Source: VYFG01 sp965213885 (lineage in GTDB: Bacteria > Pseudomonadota > Gammaproteobacteria > Arenicellales > Poriferihabitantaceae). From it: DNA of 64,000 bases. The notes below the pieces were generated by a model that was given only the letters and a program-made list of their open reading frames with translations, was not told where the DNA came from and searched no databases. The stretch is from positions 3,224,001-3,288,000 of the forward strand of contig OZ243919.1 of assembly GCA_965213885.1 (NCBI GenBank), written 5' to 3'. Shown here in pieces: positions 18,090 through 26,982 of the stretch. Within the stretch, counting starts at the first letter, position 1; every line of letters starts with the position of its first letter. The position numbers and the translations under genes were made by a program.

Positions 18090-20249
18090 ATGACCGGTGT
18101 CGCCGAAGACAAGGCCGAAAAAGAGCCTCGCCAGAAGCTTCCGTCACCCGGCGCCAGCCTGGAAAACCTGCCGCTGCAGCCGGCTTCACTGGATATCTGG
18201 GACAAGAAGTACCGGCTGAAGACCATGGACGGGGAGCCGGTGGATGTCAGCATCCTTTCCACCCATGAACGGGTGGCCAGGTCGCTGGCGGAATGCGAGG
18301 AAACCGAGGCGCTCCGGAAGGAATGGTACGAGCGGTTTCTCTGGTCGCTGCAGAACGGCGCCATTCCGGCCGGCCGGATCACGTCCAATGCAGGGGCCCT
18401 GGACCACAAGCCCGCGACCAGCACCATCAACTGCACCGTCTCCGATTCCGTCCCGGACTCCATGGACGGGGTGCTCCGTTCCGTGCACGAGGCCGGCCTC
18501 ACCCTGAAGGCCGGTTGCGGCATCGGCTACGAATTCTCCACGCTGCGCCCCAAGGGCGCATTCGTCAACGGTGCCGGTGCCTACACGTCCGGCCCCCTTT
18601 CGTTCATGGACATCTTCGATTCGATGTGCTTCACGGTGTCCTCCGCGGGAGGTCGCCGCGGGGCCCAGATGGGCACCTTCGATATCTGCCACCCGGACAT
18701 CCAGGAATTCATCCTGGCAAAGCGCCAGGACGGCCGCCTGCGGCAGTTCAACCTCTCCTGCCTCATCACCGACGAGTTCATGCGGGCCGTCGAGGACGAG
18801 GCGGACTGGCCGCTGTCCTTCCCCGCGACGAGGCATGAGTACGAAGGCGGAAAACACGAGATCGTGTGGCGCAACTGGGCCACCTCGGACGGGTACATCA
18901 CCAACGAGGCCGGCGAAGTGGCCTGCCGGGTCTATCGCACCATCCCCGCGCGCAAGCTCTGGAACCAGATCATGAGTTCCACCTACGACTACGCCGAACC
19001 CGGCTTCATCCTCGTCGACCGCATCAACGAGATGAACAACAACTGGTTCTGCGAGAACATCCGGGCCACCAATCCCTGCGGCGAGCAGCCCCTGCCGCCC
19101 TACGGCGCCTGCCTTCTCGGTTCGGTGAACCTGACCCGGTTCGTGGAGAAACCGTTTACCGACGAGGCGCGCTTCAACTGGGAGAAATACCGCGAGGTGG
19201 TGTCGGTGTTCTGCCGCATGCTGGACAACGTGGTGGAAATCAACGGCCTGCCGCTGGGCAGGCAGCGCGAGGAGATTCTGTCCAAGCGCCGCCACGGCAT
19301 GGGCTTTCTCGGCCTCGGGTCCACCCTGACCATGCTGAGGATGGTGTACGGCGACGATGAGTCCCTCGAGTTCACCGGGGAAGTGGCGCGGCAGATGGCG
19401 GAAGTGGGCTGGGAGACGGGCATCCGGCTCGCGGAGGAAAAGGGCATTGCGCCCGTTCTCCTCGAGGAATACGAGGTCACCACGGAGATGCTGGCCCGCC
19501 GCCCGGAAATGGCCAGGGACGGATACAGCGCGGGTGACCGGGTCCGCGGCTCGGTGCTGATGGGGCGCTACAGCCGTTACATGCAGCAGTTCCCCGAGGC
19601 GCTGCGGGACCGGATTGCCGAGAAGGGCTGCCGTTACACCCATCACACGTCCATCGCGCCCACCGGGACCATCAGCCTGTCGCTGGGCAACAACGCCAGC
19701 AACGGAATCGAGCCCTCGTTCGGCCACATGTACAGCCGCAACGTGATCCGGGAAGGCAAGAAATCCAAGGAGAAGGTGGACGTGTTCTCGTACGAACTCC
19801 TGGCCTACCGCCACCTGATCAATCCCGAGGCCACACCGGACCCCGAAGACGGGCGGGACAGCCTGCCCGAATACTTCGTCACCGCCGACGACATCAAGCC
19901 GCGACAGCATGTGGACGTCCAGGCAGCGGCCCAGAAGTGGATCGACTCCTCGATCTCCAAGACTGCCAATGTCCCCACGGATTTTCCCTTCGCGGATTTC
20001 CAGGACATCTACCGGTATGCCTGGGAAAAGGGACTCAAGGGCTGCACCACGTTCCGCTTCAACCCGGAAGTGTTCCAGGGCGTCCTGGTCAAGGAGGAGG
20101 ACCTGTCCAGCACCATGTACCGGTTTACCCTGGAAAACGGGGAGGTGGTCGAGGTCAAGGGCAACGAGGAGATCGAGTATGACGGTGAAACCCACACCGC
20201 CGCCAACCTGTTCGACGCGCTGAAAGAGGGTTATTATGGCCGGTTCTGA
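18090..20249 (+). CDS. nrdJ: adenosylcobalamin-dependent (class II) ribonucleotide reductase, large chain
   Basis: Reduces ribonucleotides to deoxyribonucleotides using a B12-generated thiyl radical, without oxygen. The redox cysteine motif TSTINCTVSDS lies near residue 112, the second in FNLSCLITDEF, and the active-site block ATNPCGEQPLPPYGACLLG near residue 327. The substrate-specificity region includes SSAGGRRGAQMGTFDI. From ATG 18090 the product has 719 residues, like Pseudomonas NrdJa (about 730). An earlier in-frame start at 17991 lacks support. A leader of roughly 195 nt separates it from the predicted promoter. The separate nrdJb gene follows. Confidence 0.94.
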   Translation: MTGVAEDKAEKEPRQKLPSPGASLENLPLQPASLDIWDKKYRLKTMDGEPVDVSILSTHERVARSLAECEETEALRKEWYERFLWSLQNGAIPAGRITSNAGALDHKPATSTINCTVSDSVPDSMDGVLRSVHEAGLTLKAGCGIGYEFSTLRPKGAFVNGAGAYTSGPLSFMDIFDSMCFTVSSAGGRRGAQMGTFDICHPDIQEFILAKRQDGRLRQFNLSCLITDEFMRAVEDEADWPLSFPATRHEYEGGKHEIVWRNWATSDGYITNEAGEVACRVYRTIPARKLWNQIMSSTYDYAEPGFILVDRINEMNNNWFCENIRATNPCGEQPLPPYGACLLGSVNLTRFVEKPFTDEARFNWEKYREVVSVFCRMLDNVVEINGLPLGRQREEILSKRRHGMGFLGLGSTLTMLRMVYGDDESLEFTGEVARQMAEVGWETGIRLAEEKGIAPVLLEEYEVTTEMLARRPEMARDGYSAGDRVRGSVLMGRYSRYMQQFPEALRDRIAEKGCRYTHHTSIAPTGTISLSLGNNASNGIEPSFGHMYSRNVIREGKKSKEKVDVFSYELLAYRHLINPEATPDPEDGRDSLPEYFVTADDIKPRQHVDVQAAAQKWIDSSISKTANVPTDFPFADFQDIYRYAWEKGLKGCTTFRFNPEVFQGVLVKEEDLSSTMYRFTLENGEVVEVKGNEEIEYDGETHTAANLFDALKEGYYGRF

Positions 20250-20279
20250 ACACGGCCGGTGAACCTGGAGGTATCGAGC

Positions 20280-20999
20280 ATGGGCCTGAAAATCGAAAAG
20301 AAGATCATCGGCTACGACGTGGTCAAGCCGGAAGAGGACCCGGTGCAGGTGCCCCGGCCCGTTGCCGTGCCGGACACCGCCAGGGAGCAGGCGAAGATCA
20401 TCCAGATGCACGAGAAGGTGGTGCGCCCGGAAATGCTGATCGGGAGCACCTACAAGATCAAGACGCCGATATCGGAGCATGCCTTTTACATCACCATCAA
20501 CGACATGGTGCTGAACCCCGGAACGCCCTATGAGAAGAGGCGGCCCTTCGAGATCTTCATCAACTCCAAGAACATGGACCACTACCAGTGGATCTCGGGA
20601 CTGACCCTCATCATTTCCGCCGTGTTCCGCAAGGGCGGCGATGTGACGTTCCTGGTCAGCGAGTTGCAGAGCGTGTTCGACCCGAAGGGGGGCTATTTCA
20701 AGAAGGGGGGCAAGTTCATGCCCTCGCTCGTTGCGGAGATCGGCGATGCCATCGAGAACCATCTCAAGATGATCGGCATGATCGTGGACACCGGTCTCGA
20801 TGAGCGCCAGCAGAAGCTGATCGAGGAAAAGCGCCGTGAGTTCGAAACCCGACAGGTTGACGGCGGCGGGGAGAGCGACGGTGGAGACAGCAGCTTTCCC
20901 GAAGGCGCCGTCCTTTGCGACAAGTGCCATGTCAAGTCCTCCATTTTCATGGACGGCTGCATGACCTGCCTCAACTGCGGCGACAGCAAGTGCGGCTGA
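20280..20999 (+). CDS. nrdJb: class II ribonucleotide reductase accessory chain NrdJb (TSCPD domain)
   Basis: Small second chain of the split Pseudomonas-type class II reductase. The 239-residue protein starts MGLKIEKKIIGYDVVKPEED after a GGAGG ribosome-binding site at about 20268. A TSCPD-like domain (FEIFINSKNMDHYQWISGLT) occupies the middle. The C terminus is cysteine-rich (CDKCHVKSS, then CMTCLNCGDSKCG), which in related reductases carries the thiols that re-reduce the active site or bind zinc. It begins 30 bp after the nrdJ stop and is surely co-transcribed. Confidence 0.9.
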   Translation: MGLKIEKKIIGYDVVKPEEDPVQVPRPVAVPDTAREQAKIIQMHEKVVRPEMLIGSTYKIKTPISEHAFYITINDMVLNPGTPYEKRRPFEIFINSKNMDHYQWISGLTLIISAVFRKGGDVTFLVSELQSVFDPKGGYFKKGGKFMPSLVAEIGDAIENHLKMIGMIVDTGLDERQQKLIEEKRREFETRQVDGGGESDGGDSSFPEGAVLCDKCHVKSSIFMDGCMTCLNCGDSKCG

Positions 21000-21410
21000 A
21001 CTGAGCCCGGGCCTGGTCCTTCTCCGGGTCGGCCTGTCGACGGCGCCGGCAAGGGGCGCTGGTCCCCCCTTCCCCCGGCGCGGCGCTTTTCCCAATGATC
21101 ACCGCGTCATGGAGGCTCCCGCGGGCCATCCCGTGGCGACGGCACAATCCTGTCGGGTAGAGGCAGCGGAACGGTTCGTCAAATTCGTGGGCTTCCCGGC
21201 CCGCGTGTTGTTCTGCTCCCTGCTGGCACTGGCCTGCCGGGTATTCCTGGTCGTGCGCCAGCCGGACCTCCTCCTGGCGGTGCAGGAATGGATCAAGCAG
21301 GGATCGGTCCGCACTTTCGACTGGACTTCACGGGATCGATGTTGGGGAAAAGAAGCGATCGGTTATTTTATGCCAAATCAGGGAAGTGACCGCTTCCCGT
21401 GGGGCCGACA
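21000..21410. other. intergenic region, no supported gene
   Basis: About 410 bp between nrdJb and the Fic gene. One plus-strand frame (21109-21414) has a hydrophobic run (VLFCSLLALACRVFLVV) but no recognisable family, and an antisense frame overlaps it. I see no convincing gene. The last 80 bases are more AT-rich and probably hold the fic promoter. Confidence 0.4.
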
Positions 21411-22577
21411 ATGAAACGGGAGACCGGAGAGTACGAGGAGAGCGTGGCTGCAGGCGAAGTGGTACGTGCCTTCGTCCCCTATGCGCTGCCTCCCGCCGGC
21501 CCACCGCTGGACCTGGGGGGCGATATGACCCCGCTGCGTTTGAGGGCCGAGGAGCAGTTGCGCCTCCTCGAGTTCGCCGGGGACCTCGTACCGTCGGTGG
21601 ACTGGTTCGTGTACGCGTTCGTTCGCAAGGAGGCCGTTCTCTCGGCGCAGATTGAGGGTACCCAGGCTACGTTCTTGGACCTCCTCGAAGTCGAGGCCTC
21701 CGGGGTAGCTCCGGTCAACGCCGACGTCGAAGAGGTGTGTGGTTACCTCGATGCCTTCAACTACGCGTGGGAGGAGTTGAAAAGTGAGTCCGGACTCCCC
21801 CTGTCCACGCGGCTTCTATGCGAAACCCACCGGCGATTGCTCGCCGGCACTCGCGGCGCGCAGAAGCTGCCAGGGGAAGTGAGGCGCTCCCAGAACTGGG
21901 TCGGAGGCACTCGACCCGGCAACGCCAACTTCGTACCGCCCCCACCGCATCGGCTCAGGAGTCTCCTGAGCGACCTGGAGCACGCAATCCACGACGCGAG
22001 TGACCTGCCGCCGCTGATTCGAGTCGGATTGCTCCACGCTCAGTTCGAGACACTGCATCCCTATCTCGACGGTAACGGCCGGCTCGGCCGGCTGTTGATC
22101 GCGCTGCTCCTGCGACACTGGGGCCTGCTGTCTCGGCCGCTTCTCTACCTCAGTCTCTTTCTGAAGATGCACCGCGAGGAGTACTATCGCCGACTCGACG
22201 CGATAAGGACCGACGGCGACTGGGAGGGCTGGCTCGGGTACTTTCTGGAAGGCGTCGCGGTAATAGCTGACGAGGCCGTAGACACCGCCCGGCACTTGCA
22301 CCTACTCGTCGAGGAATACCGAGAACAGTTACACGCCCGAAACGATGCCACGGTCCTCAGCCTGCGCCTCTTCGAACAGTTGCCGCAACATCCAGTAGTG
22401 ACAGTCAACCATGTGGTGGAACTGCTCGACTGTTCGAGGCCCGCGGCCGCCAAGGCACTGCGCGTACTCGAGGGGGCGGGGATTCTTTCCGCACTCGGCG
22501 AGCGGAAGAAGAACCGGGCGCTGGTTTTTCGGAACTATCTGGAGCATCTTCGCGAGGGCACGGAGCTGACGACTTAG
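21411..22577 (+). CDS. Fic family protein (probable AMP-transferase)
   Basis: Fic-domain protein, expected to transfer AMP from ATP to a target protein. The catalytic motif is LHPYLDGNGRLGR near residue 216. The inhibitory motif S-x-x-x-E-G is present at SAQIEG near residue 77, on the N-terminal side, so it is a class II (self-inhibited) Fic protein. The C terminus holds a winged-helix-like segment (VVELLDCSRPAAAKALRVLE). An N-terminal Fic_N-like domain precedes the core. ATG 21411 is preferred; an in-frame GTG lies at 21399. It stands alone. Target unknown. Confidence 0.92.
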   Translation: MKRETGEYEESVAAGEVVRAFVPYALPPAGPPLDLGGDMTPLRLRAEEQLRLLEFAGDLVPSVDWFVYAFVRKEAVLSAQIEGTQATFLDLLEVEASGVAPVNADVEEVCGYLDAFNYAWEELKSESGLPLSTRLLCETHRRLLAGTRGAQKLPGEVRRSQNWVGGTRPGNANFVPPPPHRLRSLLSDLEHAIHDASDLPPLIRVGLLHAQFETLHPYLDGNGRLGRLLIALLLRHWGLLSRPLLYLSLFLKMHREEYYRRLDAIRTDGDWEGWLGYFLEGVAVIADEAVDTARHLHLLVEEYREQLHARNDATVLSLRLFEQLPQHPVVTVNHVVELLDCSRPAAAKALRVLEGAGILSALGERKKNRALVFRNYLEHLREGTELTT

Positions 22578-22590
22578 GATCAACACACAA

Positions 22591-22610
22591 CGCGCGCGAC
22601 ATCGCGCGCG
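22591..22610. terminator. perfect GC palindrome after fic
   Basis: CGCGCGCGA-CA-TCGCGCGCG, a perfect 9-2-9 inverted repeat, begins 13 bases after the fic stop codon. It would form a very stable RNA hairpin. There is no following run of T, so it is at best a weak intrinsic terminator or an mRNA-stabilising 3' structure. Confidence 0.4.
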
Positions 22611-22681
22611 CCGCACTACTTCATTTCCTGGGGCTGCGCGTGCGAAGCTCGGGCGGGTGGTTGATTGCGGAGAATTGAACG

Positions 22682-22894
22682 ATGTCTACGTTGATGGTTT
22701 GCCTGCCGAACGACACGCCCGAACGACTGAAGGAACTCGCTCGACACCGCGGGGAGAGCGTGAACAGGCTAACGGAAGAGCGTTCGATGATCGCCATCAC
22801 GCAGCACGATGCGGAGACGTGGCATCGTGCTCTGGCCGCACAAGGACCCATGGAGGAAGGCCTGCGCGCGCTCGACAAGCTGGACGTCGTACTT
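22682..22894 (+). pseudogene. ribbon-helix-helix antitoxin, C-terminally fused to debris
   Basis: The frame opens like a small antitoxin: MSTLMVCLPNDTPERLKELA then RHRGESVNRLTEE, with the first strand and helices of a ribbon-helix-helix fold. It ends like others of its kind in EGLRALDKLD at about residue 70. Instead of stopping there the frame runs on to 23104 through sequence whose real similarity is in another frame (the DUF4338 remnant). Either it is a 3'-truncated antitoxin or it makes a longer, probably useless product. No toxin partner is seen. Confidence 0.5.
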
Positions 22895-22907
22895 GGCAGT
22901 ATCGAGG

Positions 22908-23066
22908 GTCTTGGCCATCGTCCGTCGACACCTGTCTCGAGATTGAGCCGAGCGCTACAACATCATGCCCGTGGTCATCGAGATCTTCGTCGAAACGCCG
23001 CGATACACCGGCGCCGTCTACAGAGCCTCCGGCTGGATCCATGTCGGAACCACCCAGGGGAGCGGC
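22908..23066 (+). pseudogene. remnant of a DUF4338 (DruA-type) gene
   Basis: Reading from 22908, the frame gives VLAIVRRHLSRD, an in-frame TGA, then AERYNIMPVVIEIFVETPRY followed by TGAVYRASGWIHVGTTQGSG. This closely resembles the conserved end of DUF4338 proteins, the family of the Druantia protein DruA and of transposase-associated relatives, which typically read Y-R-A-x-x-W-I-x-V-G-x-T-Q-G-R-G-R. Only about 50 codons remain and one stop interrupts them. Confidence 0.55.
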
Positions 23067-23179
23067 CGGGCCACGGCGCCCCGGATTTTCCGGATGACCC
23101 GTGATAACCTTGGATTGCGGCGGGAGTGACGGGCTGTCGCATTCCCCGCATGGCAAAGATTGATCACCGGAGGTTTCCG

Positions 23180-23593
23180 ATGAAGGGTGAGGATGAAGTG
23201 CTGGTGCACCGGGGCCGCTGCCTGTGCGGCGACATCACGTTTGCCGCCCGGGGGGCACCGACCTGGGTGGTGCATTGCCACTGCCGCAGCTGCCGGCTGA
23301 ATACCGGTTCGGCCGTGGCGACCTTCGTCGGCTACCGGAGGGAACAGGTTGCCTTTGCCGGGAACCGCTCGTCGTTCGAATCCTCTCCCGGCGTCCGCCG
23401 GTGCTTCTGTGCCAGGTGCGGCACGCCGGTGAGTTACGAGGCGGATCGCTATCCGGGCGAGATCCACCTCTACATCGGCGCTTTCAATGACCCGGAATCC
23501 CTGCCCGCGCAGGCGCATGTGCATTACGACGAGCACGTCCACTGGTTCGAGATCGCGGACGGGCTGGTGCGCAAGCCGGGGGCCGGCGCATGA
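23180..23593 (+). CDS. GFA family zinc protein (formaldehyde-activating enzyme-like)
   Basis: Member of the GFA/CENP-V family (PF04828). Zinc-binding cysteines are in order: GRCLCGDITF, then VHCHCRSCRLNTG, then RCFCARCGTPV. The product has 137 residues from ATG 23180, which follows a clear GGAGG ribosome-binding site; the upstream in-frame start at 23126 is not supported. The family is named for glutathione-dependent formaldehyde-activating enzyme, but most members have no proven activity. It overlaps the next gene by four bases. Confidence 0.9.
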   Translation: MKGEDEVLVHRGRCLCGDITFAARGAPTWVVHCHCRSCRLNTGSAVATFVGYRREQVAFAGNRSSFESSPGVRRCFCARCGTPVSYEADRYPGEIHLYIGAFNDPESLPAQAHVHYDEHVHWFEIADGLVRKPGAGA

Positions 23594-24048
23594 GTGACGC
23601 CCCGGTGCCCGCCGACGAAGACTGGGTTCGCCGGGTCCGGGAGAGCGTGGCCGGCCAGAGAGTGCTGGCGACGATCGGCGCAAGGCTGGTTCACGTGGGG
23701 CTCGGGGAGGTGGACCTGGCATTTGACTACCACCCGGACCTGACCCAGCAGCATGGGTTCATTCACGCCGGTATCCTGTCCACCGTGCTGGACAGCGCCT
23801 GCGGTTACGCCGCCTACTCCCTCATGCCGGCCGATGCCGGGGTGCTCACCATCGAGTTCAAGATCAACCTGCTGTCCCCGGCCCGCGGCGAGCAGTTCGT
23901 GGCCAGGGGGCGAGTCACGAAGCCGGGCCGCGTCATCACCGTGGCCGACGGCACCCTTGTTTCGGTCAATGCCGGCGGCGAGAAGCGGATCGCCACCATG
24001 ACGGGCACGTTGATGACAGTACGGGATCGGGAGGGCGTCCGCGGCTGA
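23590..24048 (+). CDS. PaaI-like hotdog-fold thioesterase
   Basis: Hotdog-fold acyl-CoA thioesterase of the PaaI group. The core reads QQHGFIHAGILSTVLDSACG around residues 53-72, containing the H-G-G-like loop and catalytic Asp region, followed by TIEFKINLLSPARG and the strand GRVTKPGRVITVADGTL. The length of 152 is normal. The ATGA overlap with the GFA gene indicates a two-gene operon. The substrate cannot be told from the sequence. Confidence 0.9.
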   Translation: MSDAPVPADEDWVRRVRESVAGQRVLATIGARLVHVGLGEVDLAFDYHPDLTQQHGFIHAGILSTVLDSACGYAAYSLMPADAGVLTIEFKINLLSPARGEQFVARGRVTKPGRVITVADGTLVSVNAGGEKRIATMTGTLMTVRDREGVRG

Positions 24049-24101
24049 GGGAGCCGGGAAGCCCCGGGCCGCCCTCGCGGCAACCCCGGGCCCGGCCGGC
24101 G

Positions 24102-25310
24102 TTAGTGACCGGCGCCCCCGGGAGGGTGCCGTCCGTGCACCGGCGGTGCCCTTGGCCCGGTGCGCGACCCGGCACGGGACAGGGTGTCCACGGCGGCACG
24201 CAGCCCGTCGAGGCTGTTGGCCGGCAGAAACCGGTCGACCTGGGGCAGCCGTGCCGACAGGGACTCCTCGGTGAGGGTGACTCCTGCGCGGCCCAGCATG
24301 GGGTTCAGCCACAGGATCTGGCGGCAGTGCAGGCGGATTGCCGACAGTGCGGCCCGGAGCATTTCGGGGTCGTCGGTGTCGAAGCCGTCGCTGATGATGA
24401 GGACATGGGAGTCGGATCTCAGCAGGGTCCCGGCATGGCGCCGGTTGAATTCGGCCAGGGAGCGGGCGATGCAGGTTCCGCCCAGCCAGAGGTTTTCCCC
24501 GGCGTCCAGCCGGGCCAGCATCCGCTCCAGGCTGCGCTCCCGGAAAAACGGGGTCACCTCGAACAGGCGGGTGTGAAAGGCGAATGCGGCCGAACCCCGG
24601 AAGCTCTGCATCAGGCCGCGCACGAAACGGAAGAGCAGGGGATTGTTCCAGGTCATGGAGTGGGACACGTCATGAAGGACCACGAGATGCAGCGGCACGG
24701 GCCTTGGTCGGCTCCAGACCAGCTTCAGCGGCAGCCCGCCTGTTGCCAGGCTGCGCCTGAAGGACCGGCGCATGTCCAGGTGGCCGCCCCTGGGAGAGAG
24801 TTCCCGCCGCTTGCCGAGCCGGCGCCGCAGCAGTTGCCCGAGCCTTTCCACCAGGGATTCCACCTCGTGCATGGCGGTGCGGTCGCGCAGGAAACGGAAA
24901 TCGGCCTTGCCCAGGGTACGCTGCCGGCCGGCTCCGCTGCCTTCGATGTCGCTCTGTCCGTGGGTGCTGTCCGGTGCCCGGTCGCTGGATCCCGCCATGC
25001 CCACCAGCGTCTGGCCCGGCGTGTCCGGGAGGCCGCCCGAAACGGCCCGGGGTGTCGCCTGTTCGCTTTCCACGGGAAACCAGAAACGGTTGAAATGGCG
25101 ATCGAATTCGCGCCATTCATCGTAGCTGCGGCAGCAGAGCGCGCGGAGCCCCCGGCGGGTGAGCGCCGGATTCCCCGCCCCCCGGTCCACCAGCCGGAAA
25201 ATGTCCGGCAGTTCCCCGACGCCGATCCGGTAGCCATGCCGCCGCAGGTAGCCGGCGAACGCCAGCATGCGGCCGGCGGGCGGCGGGGCGGGGGCGGGGG
25301 AGCCGCTCAT
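24102..25310 (-). CDS. VWA domain protein of the CoxE type
   Basis: 402-residue VWA-containing CoxE-like protein (PF05762). The MIDAS motif D-x-S-x-S is in HDVSHSM near residue 214, with the further metal ligand in ISDGFDTDDPEML. N-terminal blocks LAFAGYLRRHGYRIGVGELP and the arginine-rich FLRDRTAMHEVE segment are also typical. CoxE works with a MoxR-type AAA ATPase in maturation of metal cofactors, for example in CO dehydrogenase. The start overlaps the stop of the upstream MoxR gene (ATGA). No dehydrogenase genes lie nearby, so the client is unknown. Confidence 0.9.
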   Translation of the reverse strand: MSGSPAPAPPPAGRMLAFAGYLRRHGYRIGVGELPDIFRLVDRGAGNPALTRRGLRALCCRSYDEWREFDRHFNRFWFPVESEQATPRAVSGGLPDTPGQTLVGMAGSSDRAPDSTHGQSDIEGSGAGRQRTLGKADFRFLRDRTAMHEVESLVERLGQLLRRRLGKRRELSPRGGHLDMRRSFRRSLATGGLPLKLVWSRPRPVPLHLVVLHDVSHSMTWNNPLLFRFVRGLMQSFRGSAAFAFHTRLFEVTPFFRERSLERMLARLDAGENLWLGGTCIARSLAEFNRRHAGTLLRSDSHVLIISDGFDTDDPEMLRAALSAIRLHCRQILWLNPMLGRAGVTLTEESLSARLPQVDRFLPANSLDGLRAAVDTLSRAGSRTGPRAPPVHGRHPPGGAGH

Positions 25311-26182
25311 GCGATCTGCCGGACGATGTCCGCCAGTTCATCGGCCCCGACAGCATCGAAATCCTCCCGGTTCTTGAGCACGCAGCCGCGGGTTGCGGCC
25401 AGCAGCTCCCCGTCGGCGGGCAGGCTGTCCACGGACGCGGCCATCAGTGCCGAGCACCAGTCCAGCATTTCCGCAATGCCCGGCGATTTCACCAGGTTGC
25501 GTCCGCGCAGGAGCTGCACCACGCGGGTCACCTGGTCCGCCAGCCGGTGACTGATGCCGGGGAGCCTGGCTTCCACGATGGCCAGTTCCCTCGCATGGTC
25601 GGGGTAGTCCAGGTAATGGTAGAGGCAACGGCGGCGCAGGGCGTCGCTGAGGTCCCGGGATCCGTTCGAGGTGAGAATCACCGTCGGCTGGGAGCGGGCG
25701 CTGATCGTGCCGAGTTCCGGGATGGTCACCTGGAAATCCGACAGCAGTTCCAGCAGGTACGCCTCGAAGGCCTCGTCCGCGCGGTCGATTTCATCGATGA
25801 GGAGCACCGGGGGCTCCGGCTGGCGGATCGACTGGAGCAGGGGACGCTCCAACAGGAATTCGGGCGCGAATATGTCCGGGGGCTCCTGTGCGGACCCGGC
25901 CTCCTGCAGCCGGATGGAAAGCAGCTGGCGGCTGTAGTTCCACTCGTACACCGCCGCGTTGGTGTCGAGGCCCTCGTAGCACTGCAGGCGGATGAGGCGC
26001 CGGTCTTCCACGGCGGCCAGGGTGCGCGCGATTTCGGTCTTGCCGACCCCGGCCTCGCCTTCCACCAGCAACGGGCGCCCGAGTCGGTGCATCAGCACCA
26101 GCACCGTGGCCAGTTCGGTTTCGGCGATGTAGCCCGCCGCGGCGAACCGGTCCATGAGGGTTTCGGGATCGGGCATCTCCAT
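25307..26182 (-). CDS. MoxR-type AAA+ ATPase
   Basis: AAA+ chaperone-like ATPase of the MoxR family, CoxD-like branch. Walker A is EGEAGVGKTEIAR near residue 38. Walker B is VLLIDEIDRADEAFEAYLLE. Sensor 1 is in TVILTSNGSRDLSDALRRRC, which also carries the arginine finger. The length of 291 fits. It is translationally coupled to the CoxE-like VWA gene, the usual MoxR-VWA pairing. A second ATG two codons in is possible. Confidence 0.93.
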   Translation of the reverse strand: MEMPDPETLMDRFAAAGYIAETELATVLVLMHRLGRPLLVEGEAGVGKTEIARTLAAVEDRRLIRLQCYEGLDTNAAVYEWNYSRQLLSIRLQEAGSAQEPPDIFAPEFLLERPLLQSIRQPEPPVLLIDEIDRADEAFEAYLLELLSDFQVTIPELGTISARSQPTVILTSNGSRDLSDALRRRCLYHYLDYPDHARELAIVEARLPGISHRLADQVTRVVQLLRGRNLVKSPGIAEMLDWCSALMAASVDSLPADGELLAATRGCVLKNREDFDAVGADELADIVRQIA

Positions 26183-26378
26183 CGTGCGGGTGGACGGATC
26201 TTGCTGGAGGTTTCGCGGAGTATAGCCGAAGGCGGCAACCGGCCCGACGGAAATCCGCCGGAAACCGCCGCCGGTGGCGCCCGGGCGACTTCCGCTGCGC
26301 GAGGAGCGCCATCGACGACCCTGGGCAGACGGGCTCTGTTACACTCGCCAGCCCACCAGATTCTGACCGGTTCCACCA

Positions 26379-26936
26379 ATGAAACTCTACGGCAGCGTGA
26401 CTTCTCCGTACGTACGTCACGTGCGGGTCGCCCTCGCCCAGTCGGGCTTTGATCATACCTTCATCGAGGCGGATTACGCCATGAGCGCCGAGCGCTCGCC
26501 GACGGCAAAGGTGCCCTTTTTTGAAGATGGGGCACTGACGCTCACGGATTCGACCTCAATCCTGAAGCACGTGCGGGAAAAGTCCGGTGCGGGCTTTCTC
26601 GAGGATCTCGAGGACTGCGAGCTCTACTTCATGGCCGACACCCTCATCGATGCGGGCATCAACCAGATCATGCTGGAAAAGGAGGGCGCCACGGCGGACA
26701 GGTTCCCCTATCTCGCCCGCCAGCAGAACCGCGTGATCACGGGGCTCGGGGAACTGGACCGTCGCCTTGACCCGGCCGCCGGAATCGGCCGGGACAGTTC
26801 GCTGCGCACGGCCTGCCTGATCGGGTGGGGGCTGTTCCGGAACCGGTTTTCCCTGGACGGGCTGGACAACCTGCGCGGGCTGATGGAGGCCGCCGGGCGG
26901 GACCCCGTGTTCGTGGAGACAGCGCCGCGGGACTGA
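26379..26936 (+). CDS. glutathione S-transferase family protein
   Basis: Thioredoxin-fold N-terminal domain: MKLYGSVTSPYVRHVRVALA, with Ser/Tyr near the start as candidate thiol-stabilising residues. The cis-proline region TAKVPFFEDGALTLTDSTSI is the glutathione-binding signature. A short helical C-terminal domain completes 185 residues, slightly below the typical 200. It diverges from the MoxR gene. Substrate unknown. Confidence 0.88.
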   Translation: MKLYGSVTSPYVRHVRVALAQSGFDHTFIEADYAMSAERSPTAKVPFFEDGALTLTDSTSILKHVREKSGAGFLEDLEDCELYFMADTLIDAGINQIMLEKEGATADRFPYLARQQNRVITGLGELDRRLDPAAGIGRDSSLRTACLIGWGLFRNRFSLDGLDNLRGLMEAAGRDPVFVETAPRD

Positions 26937-26982
26937 GCAGGGCACCGCTGCCTGCAGGCGCCCGGGGCCTCCCCGGGATGCG

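Noticed and set aside
18186..21095. Minus-strand open frame of about 969 codons opposite nrdJ and nrdJb
   Set aside because: Same high-GC antisense artefact; no domain is recognisable and the sense strand is a clear reductase.
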